Positions 24,603 to 34,070 are shown, counted from the stretch's first letter. The stretch: DNA of 64,000 nucleotides from Methylobacter tundripaludum SV96 (GCF_000190755.2 NZ_JH109153.1:310001-374000); one strand, 5' to 3'. Made by a program: numbers and translations. Notes: generated by a model from the letters alone, not told the origin.

Positions 24603-25613
24603 ATGCTTACCAAAACAACCTTCAAGCCCGCCTGGTGGTTATGCAACAGCCATTTACAGACGCTTTATCCGGCCTTATTAAGAACAACGCCTAATCCGCC
24701 CGATTATCGCCGCGAAAGATTAACGACTCCCGATCATGATTTTATCGACATCGATTATTGCGGAACCGGTAACCAGCCGCTGATTATGCTGATCCACGGC
24801 TTAACCGGCAGCTCGCAATCGGACTATATCAAAGGTTTGCAAAGCGTCTTGCTCAAACAAGGCTTTCGCAGTGCCGCGCTTAATTTCCGCGGCTGTAGCG
24901 GCGCATCCAATAACAAAGCGCGTTGTTATCATTCAGGCGAAACGGAAGATATTGATTTTCTGTATCAAACTTTGCGCCAACGCGAACCCGAAACGCCTTT
25001 AGGCGTCGTAGGTTTTTCATTAGGCGGCAATGTGCTTTTAAAGTGGCTGGGCGAACAAGGCGACCGGTTAAATCTGTTTGCCGCGGTCGCGGTTTCGGTG
25101 CCGTTGCTGCTGGGAATTTGCTCGACAAAACTGGATAACGGTTTTTCAACCTTCTATCGCTTCAATTTACTGAGAGAGTTAAAAGCCTATATGCGCGTCA
25201 AACTGCTGCATCTTGAAAGCATAGGTCAAGCTCAAGAAGCCATGAAGATCAAGGAACTGGGCGATTTGTCGACAATCAAGTCGTTCTGGCAATACGACGA
25301 TCGGGTCGTAGCCAAATTGCATGGCTTTGACGATGTACACGACTATTACCGACGCTCCAGTTCCAGGCAATATCTCAAATCGATCTCGGTGCCCACGTTA
25401 GTGATCCAGGCCGTTGACGATCCGTTTATGACCCAAGAAGTGCTGCCCAACCTGAATGAAATATCGCCCTGTGTACAATTGGAATTGACCCAACACGGCG
25501 GTCATGTAGGCTTCATCTCAGGATTAATCCCCTTTAAACCGGAGTATTGGCTGGAACAACGGATACCGGAATTTTTGATCAGATACGCCGTTGCAAGTGT
25601 AAGTAAAGCGTAA
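24603..25613 (+). CDS. YheT-family alpha/beta hydrolase
   Basis: A 336-aa hydrolase of the YheT/ABHD1-3 family. It shows FKPAWWLCNSHLQTLYP at the N-terminus, LIMLIHGLTGSS, the nucleophile motif GVVGFSLGGNVLLKW, the Asp in IQAVDDPFM and the His in HGGHVGFI. Length is normal. Physiological substrate unknown. Probably a housekeeping gene outside the nif regulon. Confidence 0.9.
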   Translation: MLTKTTFKPAWWLCNSHLQTLYPALLRTTPNPPDYRRERLTTPDHDFIDIDYCGTGNQPLIMLIHGLTGSSQSDYIKGLQSVLLKQGFRSAALNFRGCSGASNNKARCYHSGETEDIDFLYQTLRQREPETPLGVVGFSLGGNVLLKWLGEQGDRLNLFAAVAVSVPLLLGICSTKLDNGFSTFYRFNLLRELKAYMRVKLLHLESIGQAQEAMKIKELGDLSTIKSFWQYDDRVVAKLHGFDDVHDYYRRSSSRQYLKSISVPTLVIQAVDDPFMTQEVLPNLNEISPCVQLELTQHGGHVGFISGLIPFKPEYWLEQRIPEFLIRYAVASVSKA

Positions 25614-25638
25614 GGCCCGCTAATACGGATACGGCCTT

Positions 25639-25674
25639 AAAAATGAAAATGGCCGCAGATTTAGCTGCGGCCAT
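25639..25674 (-). terminator. Terminator of the minus-strand secreted-protein gene
   Basis: Stem ATGGCCGCAG / CTGCGGCCAT (25649-25674) with a 6-nt loop; on the minus strand it is followed by TTTCATTTTT. It ends the gene at 25761 and faces the end of the YheT-like gene. Confidence 0.75.
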
Positions 25675-25760
25675 TCAGGGAAAGCAAGATCATTTATGCC
25701 GCGCATTGACAGACTCATACGCATTTTTTTACCCGACATAAAGCCGACCTTAGTCGAAGA

Positions 25761-26174
25761 TTAACGCAACAGATCCAGCGCCTTTTCAGCGGCTTTTGCT
25801 TTAACTTTGCTCTTGACTGCCTTAGTGGATTTGGGCGCACTTTCAACCTTTTCTTTACCGGCTTTTAATACTTCAACGGCTTTTTTTGTCTCTTCCGGCG
25901 TTGCTTGATCGACCTTTTTCTCAACTGATTCCTTCAGCGTTTCTTTCAATTGATCTTTAACCGCATCAGGCGCGTTTTCTACGCCTTTTTTTAAATTTTT
26001 GGCATTTTCCAGCGTTTGGTTGGCAGACTCGGCCTTTTTAACAGCGTCCGGCGCTACGACTGTAGCGGTATCTTTAGCCGCTTGTTTTGCCACACCTTCG
26101 AGCAAACCCTGCTCGGCAAACACTGAGCTGGAAACCAATAAAAATGAACCGAATAAAATCGCTTTGTTTCGCAT
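25761..26174 (-). CDS. Secreted Lys/Ala-rich helical protein
   Basis: A 137-aa protein with a clear Sec signal peptide (MRNKAILFGSFLLVSSSVFAEQ, cleavage likely after VFA). The mature part is a highly charged, repetitive helix rich in Lys, Ala, Glu and Val (KKAVEVLKAGKEKVESAPKS), of low complexity. ATG 26174 follows AAGGATGCTCAC; the longer frame begins with TTG. Function unknown; periplasmic location inferred. Confidence 0.75.
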   Translation of the reverse strand: MRNKAILFGSFLLVSSSVFAEQGLLEGVAKQAAKDTATVVAPDAVKKAESANQTLENAKNLKKGVENAPDAVKDQLKETLKESVEKKVDQATPEETKKAVEVLKAGKEKVESAPKSTKAVKSKVKAKAAEKALDLLR

Positions 26175-26256
26175 GTGAGCATCCTTCAATGAATTGTGAT
26201 TTGAGGCTAAAGAATACTACAGCGAATCTGAACCGGTCATTAACAAAATGATTCGT

Positions 26257-28095
26257 TTAATCCTTGTTCGATGCTGAACCGTTCAGCGGGTTGCTTTCCT
26301 CTCGTTCCGGCAGGAAACCGCCTGCCTGCATAGTCCACAAACGATAATAAACACCCTGTTGCGCCAAGAGTTGATCATGTCCGCCGTCTTCTACGATGCG
26401 CCCTTGATCGAATACCAAAATCCGGTCCAAATGCGCAATCGTAGACAAACGGTGCGCAATGGCAATGACCGTCTTGCGGCCCATCGCGCGGTCGAGGTTT
26501 TCCTGAATGGTACGCTCGGTGACCGAATCCAGACTGGACGTGGCTTCATCCAGAATCAGAATCGGCGCATCTTTCAACATCACCCGTGCAATCGCAATGC
26601 GCTGACGCTGGCCGCCGGATAATTTGACCCCGCGCTCGCCAACCAAGGAATCGTAACCTTCAGGCATCACCTTGATAAACTCATCGGCATGCGCCATGCG
26701 CGCCGCCGCCTCAATGGCTGTATCATCCGCCGCCAAGCGACCGTAACCGATGTTTTCTTTCAGGCTGCGATGAAACAAACTGGGGTCTTGCGGGATTAAA
26801 CTCACCTGCTCATGCAGCGAATCCAGCAAAACCTGCTGAATATCCATGCCGTCAATCAGGATCCTGCCGCTTTGCAGCTGATAGTTGCGTAACATCAGGC
26901 TGACGAAAGTCGATTTTCCGGAACCGGAAAAGCCGACCAACCCGACCCTCTGCCCCGGCTCGATGACGACATTCAAGCCGTCGAACACCGGCTGACCTGG
27001 CTCATAACTAAAACACACATTACGAAATTCAATCCGGCCCTGGCTGATTTCCAGCGGCAACGCGCCCGGCACATCGACAATTTCATGCGGCTGAACGATG
27101 GTTTCCACACCGTTTGCAACATTGCCCACATATTCGAAAAACTCCAAAAAGCGCCGGGTCAGATTGCGCGCATCGCTGATAATCAGTAAAGCCAGCCCGA
27201 TGCTCATGGTGAAATCGCCGACACCGATCAAACCACTGTCCCACAACGTCAACGCATAGTACACCGTGCCGACTTTGAGCATGGCGGCGGCAGTAAACTG
27301 GAACCAGCGCACCCGTTCCATATACCAAAAAGTGCGACGCCCGGCCTGGACTTCCGTTTCCAAAAAACCGTCCAGAAACTCCCGCTCAAAATGCAAGCGT
27401 GCAAACAACTTGGCATTCAGGATGTTGGTCACCGCATCGACAATCTTGCCGTTTACCAGGCTGCGAGTCGCCGCGTAACCCTGCGCATAAGGCTGACAGC
27501 GCGTCGCCAGCCAATATGAAAGGCTCACATACGCGAACACCCAGCCCGCGACCAACAGGCCCAAGCCTTGATGCACGTTGAATAGCAGCCCGATAGAAAC
27601 CGCGAAAGTGACCAGAATGGGCCAGAAATCGCACAGCACCGACCATGTCGTGTGATTGACGCTCATCGCCGTTTCGCTGATGCGATGGGCCAAAGCGCCC
27701 GCAAAATGACTGCCGAAATAACGCGGCGCATGATATTGCAGATAGGCGTACAAGGCTTTTGTAGTGCGCTGACGCAAACGCGGCCCCATGATAATCAATA
27801 CCGCGCCGCTCCCCCGGCTAAACAGGATTTCCGCCACGTTCAAACCCGCCAACAGCAACAACGGCCCGCGTAGACTTTCCAGCACCGTCGCGCCTGACAA
27901 ATGGGTCACGCCGTCCATAATGGCTTTAATCGCATAAGGCACCAGAATACTGCATGCCGCCTGCCCGGTTTCCAAAAGCATCATCAGGAAAATCCAGCCG
28001 CGAAAACCGGCTAAGCAGTACACAATAAACTTAACAATACCGGTGGGCAAAGGCGGGGCGTCTGCGGCTCGTTGAAAGGGCGCGTTGTTAGGCAT
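26257..28095 (-). CDS. ABC exporter (fused permease and ATPase)
   Basis: A 612-aa half-transporter of the MsbA/ABCB type. The N-terminal part (about 1-330) has six membrane helices; the ATPase domain shows Walker A GFSGSGKST, signature LSGGQRQRIAIAR, Walker B ILILDEATSSLD and the switch His (IAHRLSTIAH). It would export a lipid, peptide or drug across the inner membrane as a homodimer. No linked substrate gene is obvious. Confidence 0.92.
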   Translation of the reverse strand: MPNNAPFQRAADAPPLPTGIVKFIVYCLAGFRGWIFLMMLLETGQAACSILVPYAIKAIMDGVTHLSGATVLESLRGPLLLLAGLNVAEILFSRGSGAVLIIMGPRLRQRTTKALYAYLQYHAPRYFGSHFAGALAHRISETAMSVNHTTWSVLCDFWPILVTFAVSIGLLFNVHQGLGLLVAGWVFAYVSLSYWLATRCQPYAQGYAATRSLVNGKIVDAVTNILNAKLFARLHFEREFLDGFLETEVQAGRRTFWYMERVRWFQFTAAAMLKVGTVYYALTLWDSGLIGVGDFTMSIGLALLIISDARNLTRRFLEFFEYVGNVANGVETIVQPHEIVDVPGALPLEISQGRIEFRNVCFSYEPGQPVFDGLNVVIEPGQRVGLVGFSGSGKSTFVSLMLRNYQLQSGRILIDGMDIQQVLLDSLHEQVSLIPQDPSLFHRSLKENIGYGRLAADDTAIEAAARMAHADEFIKVMPEGYDSLVGERGVKLSGGQRQRIAIARVMLKDAPILILDEATSSLDSVTERTIQENLDRAMGRKTVIAIAHRLSTIAHLDRILVFDQGRIVEDGGHDQLLAQQGVYYRLWTMQAGGFLPEREESNPLNGSASNKD

Positions 28096-28238
28096 GGTTC
28101 AAGAAATATCCAGGAAAGAACCGACATTATAATGGAAAGTGCGGCCTTGCAGGCTTTCCGGCGTCGCGTTAAATCATTGGAAGAATAAGAGACCGGCGCG
28201 CCTGCAAATGGCTTCGCCCTGCCCTGCAAACAAACGTA

Positions 28239-28745
28239 TCAGCTGTCGATAATTTCCAGGCAGGCGGTCATCGTATGACGGATTATGAAAAACGTCATCG
28301 CTATCGGGTAAAGCATGTAGTGGCGGGTAATCAGCAGACTAATCAGCACAAACACCACAATCGTACCGATATTAAAATAGCTGTTTTTTTCCAGGTGTCG
28401 CAGGTGCCGGATAGATTCCAGGTCGAAATATTCACTCTTGTTGATCAAGGTTAGCGTCACGATTGAGGTTAACAACGCGAAATACAGCGGGAAGAAAAAG
28501 AACATCGGCGCATCGTAGTTGAACTCTTGCATCCAGTATGCATACCAGACTAACAGGCCGCTGGTGGCAAATCCGTCGTGCCAGATAACGGTGGGGGCTT
28601 TTTTAAAATAGCCCGCCAGCAAACTGGCAGCCATCAGCGCCAAGCCGACGCCCAAAGCTACCGGCGTGGCAAGTAGCGGTAGAAATTGGTTTTGGTTCTG
28701 TACCAGAGCCGCCAGAGACACGCTGCAAAGAATAAATCCGATCAT
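28239..28745 (-). CDS. Multi-pass membrane protein of unknown function
   Basis: A 168-aa protein with about five hydrophobic segments (MIGFILCSVSLAALV, ATPVALGVGLALMAASLLAGYF, FFFFPLYFALLTSIVTLTLI, NIGTIVVFVLISLLI, YPIAMTFFIIRH). ATG 28745 is preferred; a longer frame would need a TTG at 28811. No family is recognised. It lies upstream of the ABC exporter on the same strand, separated by 143 bp. Confidence 0.7.
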   Translation of the reverse strand: MIGFILCSVSLAALVQNQNQFLPLLATPVALGVGLALMAASLLAGYFKKAPTVIWHDGFATSGLLVWYAYWMQEFNYDAPMFFFFPLYFALLTSIVTLTLINKSEYFDLESIRHLRHLEKNSYFNIGTIVVFVLISLLITRHYMLYPIAMTFFIIRHTMTACLEIIDS

Positions 28746-29209
28746 GATCAAATATTGTGTGAATTTTCTCGGACTATAACACCCGACAGGACAGAAATCC
28801 AAAGCAATCAATTACCTAACCGGGTTGCAGTTGTTAGTATCGGGTATTGAAAGGGGTAATGCCGACTTTCAGCCAAAACAGGACTGTGAATATGAATTTA
28901 AGGATGGAGCTGAGTGATTTCCGTCACTAGGCGCAAACAATTCATCCCTCAGGGGGTATTTGTACGTATTGTAATTGCTATTAAAAGGGTTATTGTAAAC
29001 CGTACTTAATTTAGATGAGTTCACCGTAATTCATGGGTAACTAGCTCAATTACATCGTAAGTCGCTCTACCTAATATGATTTTTCGAAATAACCAATAAT
29101 TCAAAAATAGGAAATTCATGCACAATCAGAAGCAGTTCGAAAGGCAGCCTTGGGGCTGTTAGCAGCCCGCCCACTGCTTTACGGGGCGATACTTAGAGGA
29201 AAATAAAGC
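28746..29209. other. Gene-free region upstream of the beta-helix gene
   Basis: About 460 bp without a supported gene. It is AT-rich in the middle. I see no sigma54 element, NifA site or clear palindrome family; only GAGGAAAATAAAGC, the ribosome site of the next gene, is readable. Confidence 0.5.
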
Positions 29210-30424
29210 ATGAAAACAAAATACGAAAACACAGTCTTTCATTTTTTAGCAACCTTCGGGTGTCTCATGTTACTCGTACCGTTTGCGCATGCAGACACCC
29301 AAACACCCTTGGACTGCCCGGGAGTAATCGTTGTCCAAGGTGGTTATAGTCTCACTGAAGATACAACCTGCGACACCGGCTTCCGTTGGCATGAGAACAA
29401 TAAGTTTTTCAGCCTTAATGGATTCACCCTCACAACAGGCTCTATTTTAGTCGAAGGCGACCGCCTCACAATACGTAATGGGGCACTCCAAACCAACGGC
29501 ATCAACTGGGCATTCGGCGATCACGGGACTCTGTTGAACCTCGCGATCACAAGCGCCGGCGCACCCCGCGGATTTTTTATTGAAGCTGGAAGCAACTTCA
29601 CCGTAAAGAACAGTACCCTTACAAACATCCCCCATGTCGCCCTGTCTTTCTATTACGGTGACGGCGGGACGGTGAGGAACTCGAAGTTCACCGGAAATGG
29701 GTGGGCAATCAGTATCCAAAAAAGCAATGGTGTGCTGATTGAGCACAACAACTTCGTAGGCAACATTCGGGGGAGCAATCTCTGGGACGAAGACGGCGGA
29801 GGGGTCAACAACAACAAGATTCGCCACAACATCTTCCGGGAGAACAGGGTGGGCATCAACATGCTTGCGCTCCCCCAAAGTACAAGCATCTTTCCTGCGT
29901 TTGAGGGAAACCAGATCATAGGGAATCAGATAAGCCGCAGCAGCCACTCCGGGGCACTTATCGAGGTTGTTTGCGACGACTCATCTGTGCCACTAAGATG
30001 TCCTGCTCAGAATACGAACGTGAGCGGTAATCGTCTGAACCGTAACGGTTTTAACTCGCTCACGGGTTTGCCTGATGGCGCCGAGCCTGATGACGATGGA
30101 GTAACTGCTCGAGCCACTCTGCGAGTCTTTGGGAATCAGTCTATCCCTTACCCGGACGGTCTCGCCGGTGTGGTGCTATCGAACAACCGCGCCGACAGAA
30201 ATGCTGATCTCGGATTCGACGTGCAGGGCGTCACCGATGGCGGAGGTAATATAGCCGAGTCCAACGAAAATCCAGAGCAATGCGTAGGTTTGATATGTAG
30301 CATCAGTGTCGGCGAGCCCCTTACCGTCCGGCCAGATTCCATATCCGCCCGCTCCCTGTCTGTCTTGCAGGACGCCATATCCAAGGCACCATCAGCGTCT
30401 GGCCAATTGAGGCACAGACACTAG
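29210..30424 (+). CDS. Secreted right-handed beta-helix protein
   Basis: A 404-aa protein with a signal peptide (about residues 1-28, ending PFAHADTQ) and repeated beta-helix rungs such as NFTVKNSTLTNIPHVALSFYYGDGGTVRNSKFTGNGWAISI and GVLIEHNNFVGN, the NosD/pectate-lyase-like pattern. Cys residues at both ends may form disulfides. It would act outside the inner membrane, perhaps on polysaccharide. The C-terminal 40 residues are low complexity. Base use differs from neighbouring genes, which suggests separate origin. Confidence 0.8.
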   Translation: MKTKYENTVFHFLATFGCLMLLVPFAHADTQTPLDCPGVIVVQGGYSLTEDTTCDTGFRWHENNKFFSLNGFTLTTGSILVEGDRLTIRNGALQTNGINWAFGDHGTLLNLAITSAGAPRGFFIEAGSNFTVKNSTLTNIPHVALSFYYGDGGTVRNSKFTGNGWAISIQKSNGVLIEHNNFVGNIRGSNLWDEDGGGVNNNKIRHNIFRENRVGINMLALPQSTSIFPAFEGNQIIGNQISRSSHSGALIEVVCDDSSVPLRCPAQNTNVSGNRLNRNGFNSLTGLPDGAEPDDDGVTARATLRVFGNQSIPYPDGLAGVVLSNNRADRNADLGFDVQGVTDGGGNIAESNENPEQCVGLICSISVGEPLTVRPDSISARSLSVLQDAISKAPSASGQLRHRH

Positions 30425-31063
30425 TAGCCAGAAAACATGAGGGTATCTGTAAAACACCCCGAAGGCGGAATGCTAGTGGGGCGGTGGACGGTGCTCCCAC
30501 TTAGCCCGGTTGTGTCGCAAAATTTTTCGAAATTAGAGACTGACAATGCGCGGTTTTTAGAGGCTCTCCTCATTTATAAGGATAAGTATTTTCAATTTTT
30601 TTTGACGAAGAAAAATTCCTTCGAGTTGAACCCCGTCGTCTAGCGATGAGATGAGCTTTCATGACGCCCTCATGTTGATCGTGAGGGCGTTTTTGGGTGC
30701 CAAACAATAAAGCCGAACTATCTCGCGTAACACTTTGCTGGTTTGATTTATGATCACCTCTGACAGTTTTTAGTCTTAGCTGGCGGAAGATGAGAAGTGT
30801 CTAATGTTTTGATCGGCCGTTCATTTAAATATTTTCTTGTTTTTAAAACAAATTTGACTGCTTGCAATGGGTCGTTAGCTGTCATAGCGAACTACCTCGG
30901 AGTTAACATAAATAACAATGCTCTATGATTTTGAGTAAAGTTTAAAACTCATCATTAGTCATATTTGCAAGAAGATATGCGATAACTTTTAATACCCAGT
31001 CAAAAGAGAGATAAAACATCCCGCATAACATTATCACGTAAATAAACCGGGCATTCCGATCAC
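30425..31063. other. Long intergenic region
   Basis: About 640 bp. It holds the terminator at 30664-30694; the remainder is AT-rich with no gene I can support. A 68-codon frame at 30437-30643 has no ribosome site and no recognisable sequence and is not called. Confidence 0.6.
30664..30694 (+). terminator. Rho-independent terminator
   Basis: ACGCCCTCA-TGTTGATCG-TGAGGGCGT followed by TTTT. It lies 240 bp after the beta-helix gene, so the transcript would carry a long 3' tail or an unseen small gene or RNA lies between. Confidence 0.85.
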
Positions 31064-31876
31064 TTATTTGCCCAATAGCTCTTCCGAGCAGGCTATGCTG
31101 ATTCTTTCAGGCCTTACCGCCAACTTCAATGCGGATAGCTGTCCTTGGCTTGATAAAGGATAAATGCCGGGAAAAATGTCGTCTTCAAAATCAGCATCAT
31201 CGGCAAAAATAATATTCAAATTGGACGTAAGACGGTCGGGCAGCCGGTACCAAGGCAGCAAACCCTCCGCTTGAGTTCCTACCGCACCGCCGGCATTGAA
31301 ATCCAGTTTGCCTTGCTCGTCGCAATATTTCATCAGGGTATAGGCATTGATAATAAAACTCAGCCGTTTCCACCCCCTGAGTTTTGCATGCCAACGGGAT
31401 TGGCCTTGCTCCCTGTTTTCGAGTAAAGCCATGTAATTATTTTGCGATAATGCCGATTCAACTTCATAGCCAAAGGTTAACGCCTGGCTAAAACTCCATT
31501 CAGCAGGAATGCCCGCATGCACCAGGGTAAAGTTGAGTTTGGAATCGTGATGAATAAAGCCCCGGCGACGCAGCCACTTTAACAGTTCGTCCCGATCCGG
31601 GGCGTTAAGAATGTCATCCAGCGTATCGCCCGCTTCGGGGTGTGCGAAACCTTCCGCTAATGCCAACAAGTGCAACTCCTGATTGCCCAACACCGTAACG
31701 GCTTTTTTACCCAAGTCCTTGACGAACCTGAGTACAGCCAGAGACTCAGCCCCTTCATTGACTAAATTACCGGTAAACCATAAGCAATCGTTGTCCGGAT
31801 CAAACTGGATTTTCTCCAGTAATTTTACCAGTAACCGGTAATTGCCTTTTACATTGCCGATGGCGTAGGTGGTCAT
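31064..31876 (-). CDS. ApaH-like protein lacking the metal-binding residues
   Basis: A 270-aa homologue of symmetrical Ap4A hydrolase ApaH over the whole length (YAIGNVKGNYRLLVKLLEKIQF, CLWFTGNLVNEGAESLAVLRFVK, TVLGNQELHLLALAEG, HAGIPAEW, GIYPLSSQG). The catalytic metal ligands are replaced: GDxHG has become GNVKG (N8, K10), GDLVxRG has become GNLVNEG (N37), GNHD has become GNQE (Q66, E67), and the late GHWA motif reads FADDA. It is therefore probably not a phosphatase. The frame is intact, suggesting a retained non-enzymatic role. Divergent from a flavodoxin gene. Confidence 0.85.
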   Translation of the reverse strand: MTTYAIGNVKGNYRLLVKLLEKIQFDPDNDCLWFTGNLVNEGAESLAVLRFVKDLGKKAVTVLGNQELHLLALAEGFAHPEAGDTLDDILNAPDRDELLKWLRRRGFIHHDSKLNFTLVHAGIPAEWSFSQALTFGYEVESALSQNNYMALLENREQGQSRWHAKLRGWKRLSFIINAYTLMKYCDEQGKLDFNAGGAVGTQAEGLLPWYRLPDRLTSNLNIIFADDADFEDDIFPGIYPLSSQGQLSALKLAVRPERISIACSEELLGK

Positions 31877-32069
31877 AATGTTCAGCTTCCAAATCCATAG
31901 TGCTTATAAAGCATCAATTATGATGCCAGACATGTAGCGCATTGCTTGAAAGCGTGAAAAATAAGCATAAGTCATTGATAGGGCGAGGAGATGACAAACG
32001 CTGGATCGTGTCCAACCCACCCTGGTGCGTCGTTATTTTGTAACAAACCCGCCCACTTTTCGGCCGTAT

Positions 32070-32085
32070 TGTTACTAAGATGACC
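32070..32085 (+). promoter_or_regulatory. Imperfect NifA site upstream of flavodoxin 1
   Basis: TGTTACTAAGATGACC matches TGT-N10-ACA except the last base. It lies about 85 bp upstream of the -24 box at 32154. Confidence 0.45.
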
Positions 32086-32153
32086 AACGGCTCTCTAAGC
32101 AGGTTTACTTCCGGAACGCGCCAACGGCCGCTTCCACTCAATAAACTAGGTGT

Positions 32154-32169
32154 TGGTTTAAATATTGCT
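32154..32169 (+). promoter_or_regulatory. Sigma54 promoter of flavodoxin 1
   Basis: TGGTTT-AAATA-TTGCT: GG and GC are ten bases apart and the -12 box is perfect; the -24 box lacks CAC. Expected start near 32180, just ahead of ATG 32203. Confidence 0.6.
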
Positions 32170-32202
32170 GTGCATTAATCGACGACTAACTTGGGTTTCA
32201 TT

Positions 32203-32748
32203 ATGAACAAGATCGGAATATTTTACGGCACAGAGACAGGCATGACGGAAGCGATGGCCCAGATCATGTACCGGGTTTTAGGCGATGACATTGCCAGCGA
32301 ACCGGCTAATGTGAATCGGGCCAAGGTGTCGGAATTATTGCAATATAAAGCCCTGATTCTGGGAGCGCCCAGTTATGGGGTCGGAGAATTGCCCGGCAGA
32401 ACCACAGGCAGTGAACAGGGGAACTGGGAAGAGTTTTTATTCCGCCTCGATGATGCCGACTTGTCCGGAAAGCGAATTGCGCTGTTCGGTTTGGGCAATC
32501 AACAGAAATATTACGATCGCTTTGCCAGTTCGCTGATTCATTTGTATCAGCACTGTGTTGCTTACGGCGCAGAGGTTATCGGAGCCTGGAGCACCGAAGG
32601 CTACCATTTCAGCCGCTCGCACTCGGTTATCGACAATAAGTTTGTCGGCCTGGTGCTGGATCATCATAGCCAACCCGAAATGACCACAACCCGGATTATC
32701 GGCTGGCTGGAACAGATTAAGCCGGGCTTGCTGGAGAAATTAAATTAA
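32203..32748 (+). CDS. Long-chain flavodoxin (paralogue 1)
   Basis: A 181-aa FMN-binding electron carrier. The phosphate-binding loop is FYGTETGMTEAMAQ, the flavin loops are GAPSYGVGELPG and LFGLGNQQKYYDRFAS, and the long-chain insertion near GAWSTEGYHF is present. It resembles NifF at 37227 and may also donate electrons to nitrogenase. It follows a sigma54-type promoter. ATG 32203 is used rather than the in-frame upstream codon. Confidence 0.9.
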   Translation: MNKIGIFYGTETGMTEAMAQIMYRVLGDDIASEPANVNRAKVSELLQYKALILGAPSYGVGELPGRTTGSEQGNWEEFLFRLDDADLSGKRIALFGLGNQQKYYDRFASSLIHLYQHCVAYGAEVIGAWSTEGYHFSRSHSVIDNKFVGLVLDHHSQPEMTTTRIIGWLEQIKPGLLEKLN

Positions 32749-32964
32749 TGCTTCCGTCGCATTTAACCATAAGTATCTACACAAGTACCGGCCCCTTCTC
32801 CCTTGAGGGAGAAGGTTGGGATGAGGGGGATATAAAGGGTTGTTTTTATTCTCCTCACCCCAACCCTCTCCAGCAGGAGAGGGAGCCAAGCTGCTTTGTA
32901 ACTCATTGTATTTATAATACAAAAAAGTTGTATAGATAGCTATGCATTTAACCGAAGGACATTA
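32749..32964. other. Repeat-filled spacer
   Basis: 216 bp between flavodoxin 1 and the next gene, nearly half occupied by the palindromic repeat at 32790-32885. The rest is AT-rich. No promoter is recognised. Confidence 0.6.
32790..32885. repeat. CCTTCTCCC-GGGAGAAGG repeat pair
   Basis: Two inverted units: CCCCTTCTCCCTTGAGGGAGAAGG followed by TTGGGATGAGGGGG, then CCTCACCCCAACCCTCTCC with AGGAGAGGGAG. The first is an inverted copy of the sequence inside the 3' end of nifE. Confidence 0.8.
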
Positions 32965-33417
32965 ATGATAACCAACGCCGACAGCATCGCTCAATTGCGC
33001 CGCTATATCGCCGAACGAAAGCCGGTGTTGCAAAAACAATACGTGCAGTTGCTTGCCCAAGACCTTTCGCGGCAACAATGGGACGGCTGCTTGCAACGCA
33101 ATGTGCTGATCGTTTTGGAACAGGCTTATGACGAAGCACTGGCCTTTGTAAAAACGCTGCCGTTCGATAGCGCCGCAAGCCCGGTTGATCAAGGATTATC
33201 CGATTTAACCAGGCAAGCGTTAAGCGCGTTCAACGGCTTCACCGACGACTTCTTACTGTTTGTCGTCGATAAACACCGCACCTCCTGCGCATTATCCAAC
33301 TTCCCCGACGAACACAAACCGGACAAAACTTACCTTAACGCGGTGATGCGGGACATCGCCGGGCTTTGGCAAAACTTTGCTTTAACGGTTAATACCCACT
33401 TTCTGGAATGCCGGTAA
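32965..33417 (+). CDS. Hypothetical protein between flavodoxin and GST genes
   Basis: A 150-aa mainly helical soluble protein that I do not recognise. GAAGGACATTA precedes the ATG. It has two Cys in the C-terminal half apart from one in the N-terminal half and no catalytic signature. It is 32 bp from the nif-linked GST gene and likely co-transcribed with it. Function unknown. Confidence 0.7.
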   Translation: MITNADSIAQLRRYIAERKPVLQKQYVQLLAQDLSRQQWDGCLQRNVLIVLEQAYDEALAFVKTLPFDSAASPVDQGLSDLTRQALSAFNGFTDDFLLFVVDKHRTSCALSNFPDEHKPDKTYLNAVMRDIAGLWQNFALTVNTHFLECR

Positions 33418-33449
33418 CGCAGTCCGTTCAAACCCCACAGGAAAATCGA

Positions 33450-34070
33450 ATGAAATTGTATTTAACGCCCGGCTCCTGCTCGACAGGCATCCATATTTTA
33501 ATGGAAGAACTCGACTTGGTTTTCGAAGCGCATCTCGTGAATCTAATGGCTGGGGATCAAAATACGCCGGACTATCTTGCCGTAAACCCGAAAGCCACCA
33601 TCCCGACGCTGGTGCGCAACGACGGCACTGCATTGACGGAATTTCAAGCGATCGCCTATTGGCTGGCGCGAAGCTATCCCAAAGCCAAACTGTTGCCCGA
33701 CGACCCGGACGGCGACGCGCATGTTATCGAGTTGATGGATTACGTGGTCGGCACCGTTCACGGCCAGGGTTTTGCCAGAATTTTTACGACCGACCGGTTC
33801 GCGGTCAACGAAGCCGATTTTGAAGCCGCTAGAGCTCAAGGCATGGACATCGTTACGCGAGGCTTTGCCGTCATTAATGACGGTTTACCGGCTGAAGGCT
33901 ATGTCATGGGTTCTTTCAGCATCGCCGATGCAGCTTTGTTTTATGTCGAATTTTGGGCCTACAAAACCGGGATTACGCTGCCGAAAAATTGCCTGAAACA
34001 CTATCGCTTGATGCTTGAACGCCCGGTGGTAAGGCGCGTCTTGATGGAGGAAGGCTATCGTTTGGATTAG
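33450..34070 (+). CDS. nif-linked glutathione S-transferase
   Basis: A 206-aa GST: N-terminal thioredoxin-like domain (MKLYLTPGSCSTGIHILMEEL; the Ser/Cys near residues 9-11 would contact glutathione; NPKATIPTLV cis-Pro loop; LTEFQAIAYWLA) and C-terminal helical domain (GSFSIADAALFYVEFWA). ATG 33450 follows CAGGAAAATCG. GST genes are found inside nif clusters of A. vinelandii, where a role in redox protection or Fe-S handling is supposed but unproven. Confidence 0.88.
   Translation: MKLYLTPGSCSTGIHILMEELDLVFEAHLVNLMAGDQNTPDYLAVNPKATIPTLVRNDGTALTEFQAIAYWLARSYPKAKLLPDDPDGDAHVIELMDYVVGTVHGQGFARIFTTDRFAVNEADFEAARAQGMDIVTRGFAVINDGLPAEGYVMGSFSIADAALFYVEFWAYKTGITLPKNCLKHYRLMLERPVVRRVLMEEGYRLD

Noticed and set aside
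30437-30643. 68-codon open frame after the beta-helix gene
   Set aside because: No ribosome site, odd composition, no recognisable sequence, and located in the 3' tail before a terminator.
31910-31928. Minus-strand AGCATCAATTATGATGCCA, similar to the rnf sigma54 element
   Set aside because: GC and CC are 13 bases apart instead of 10, so it does not fit a -24/-12 promoter for the ApaH-like gene.
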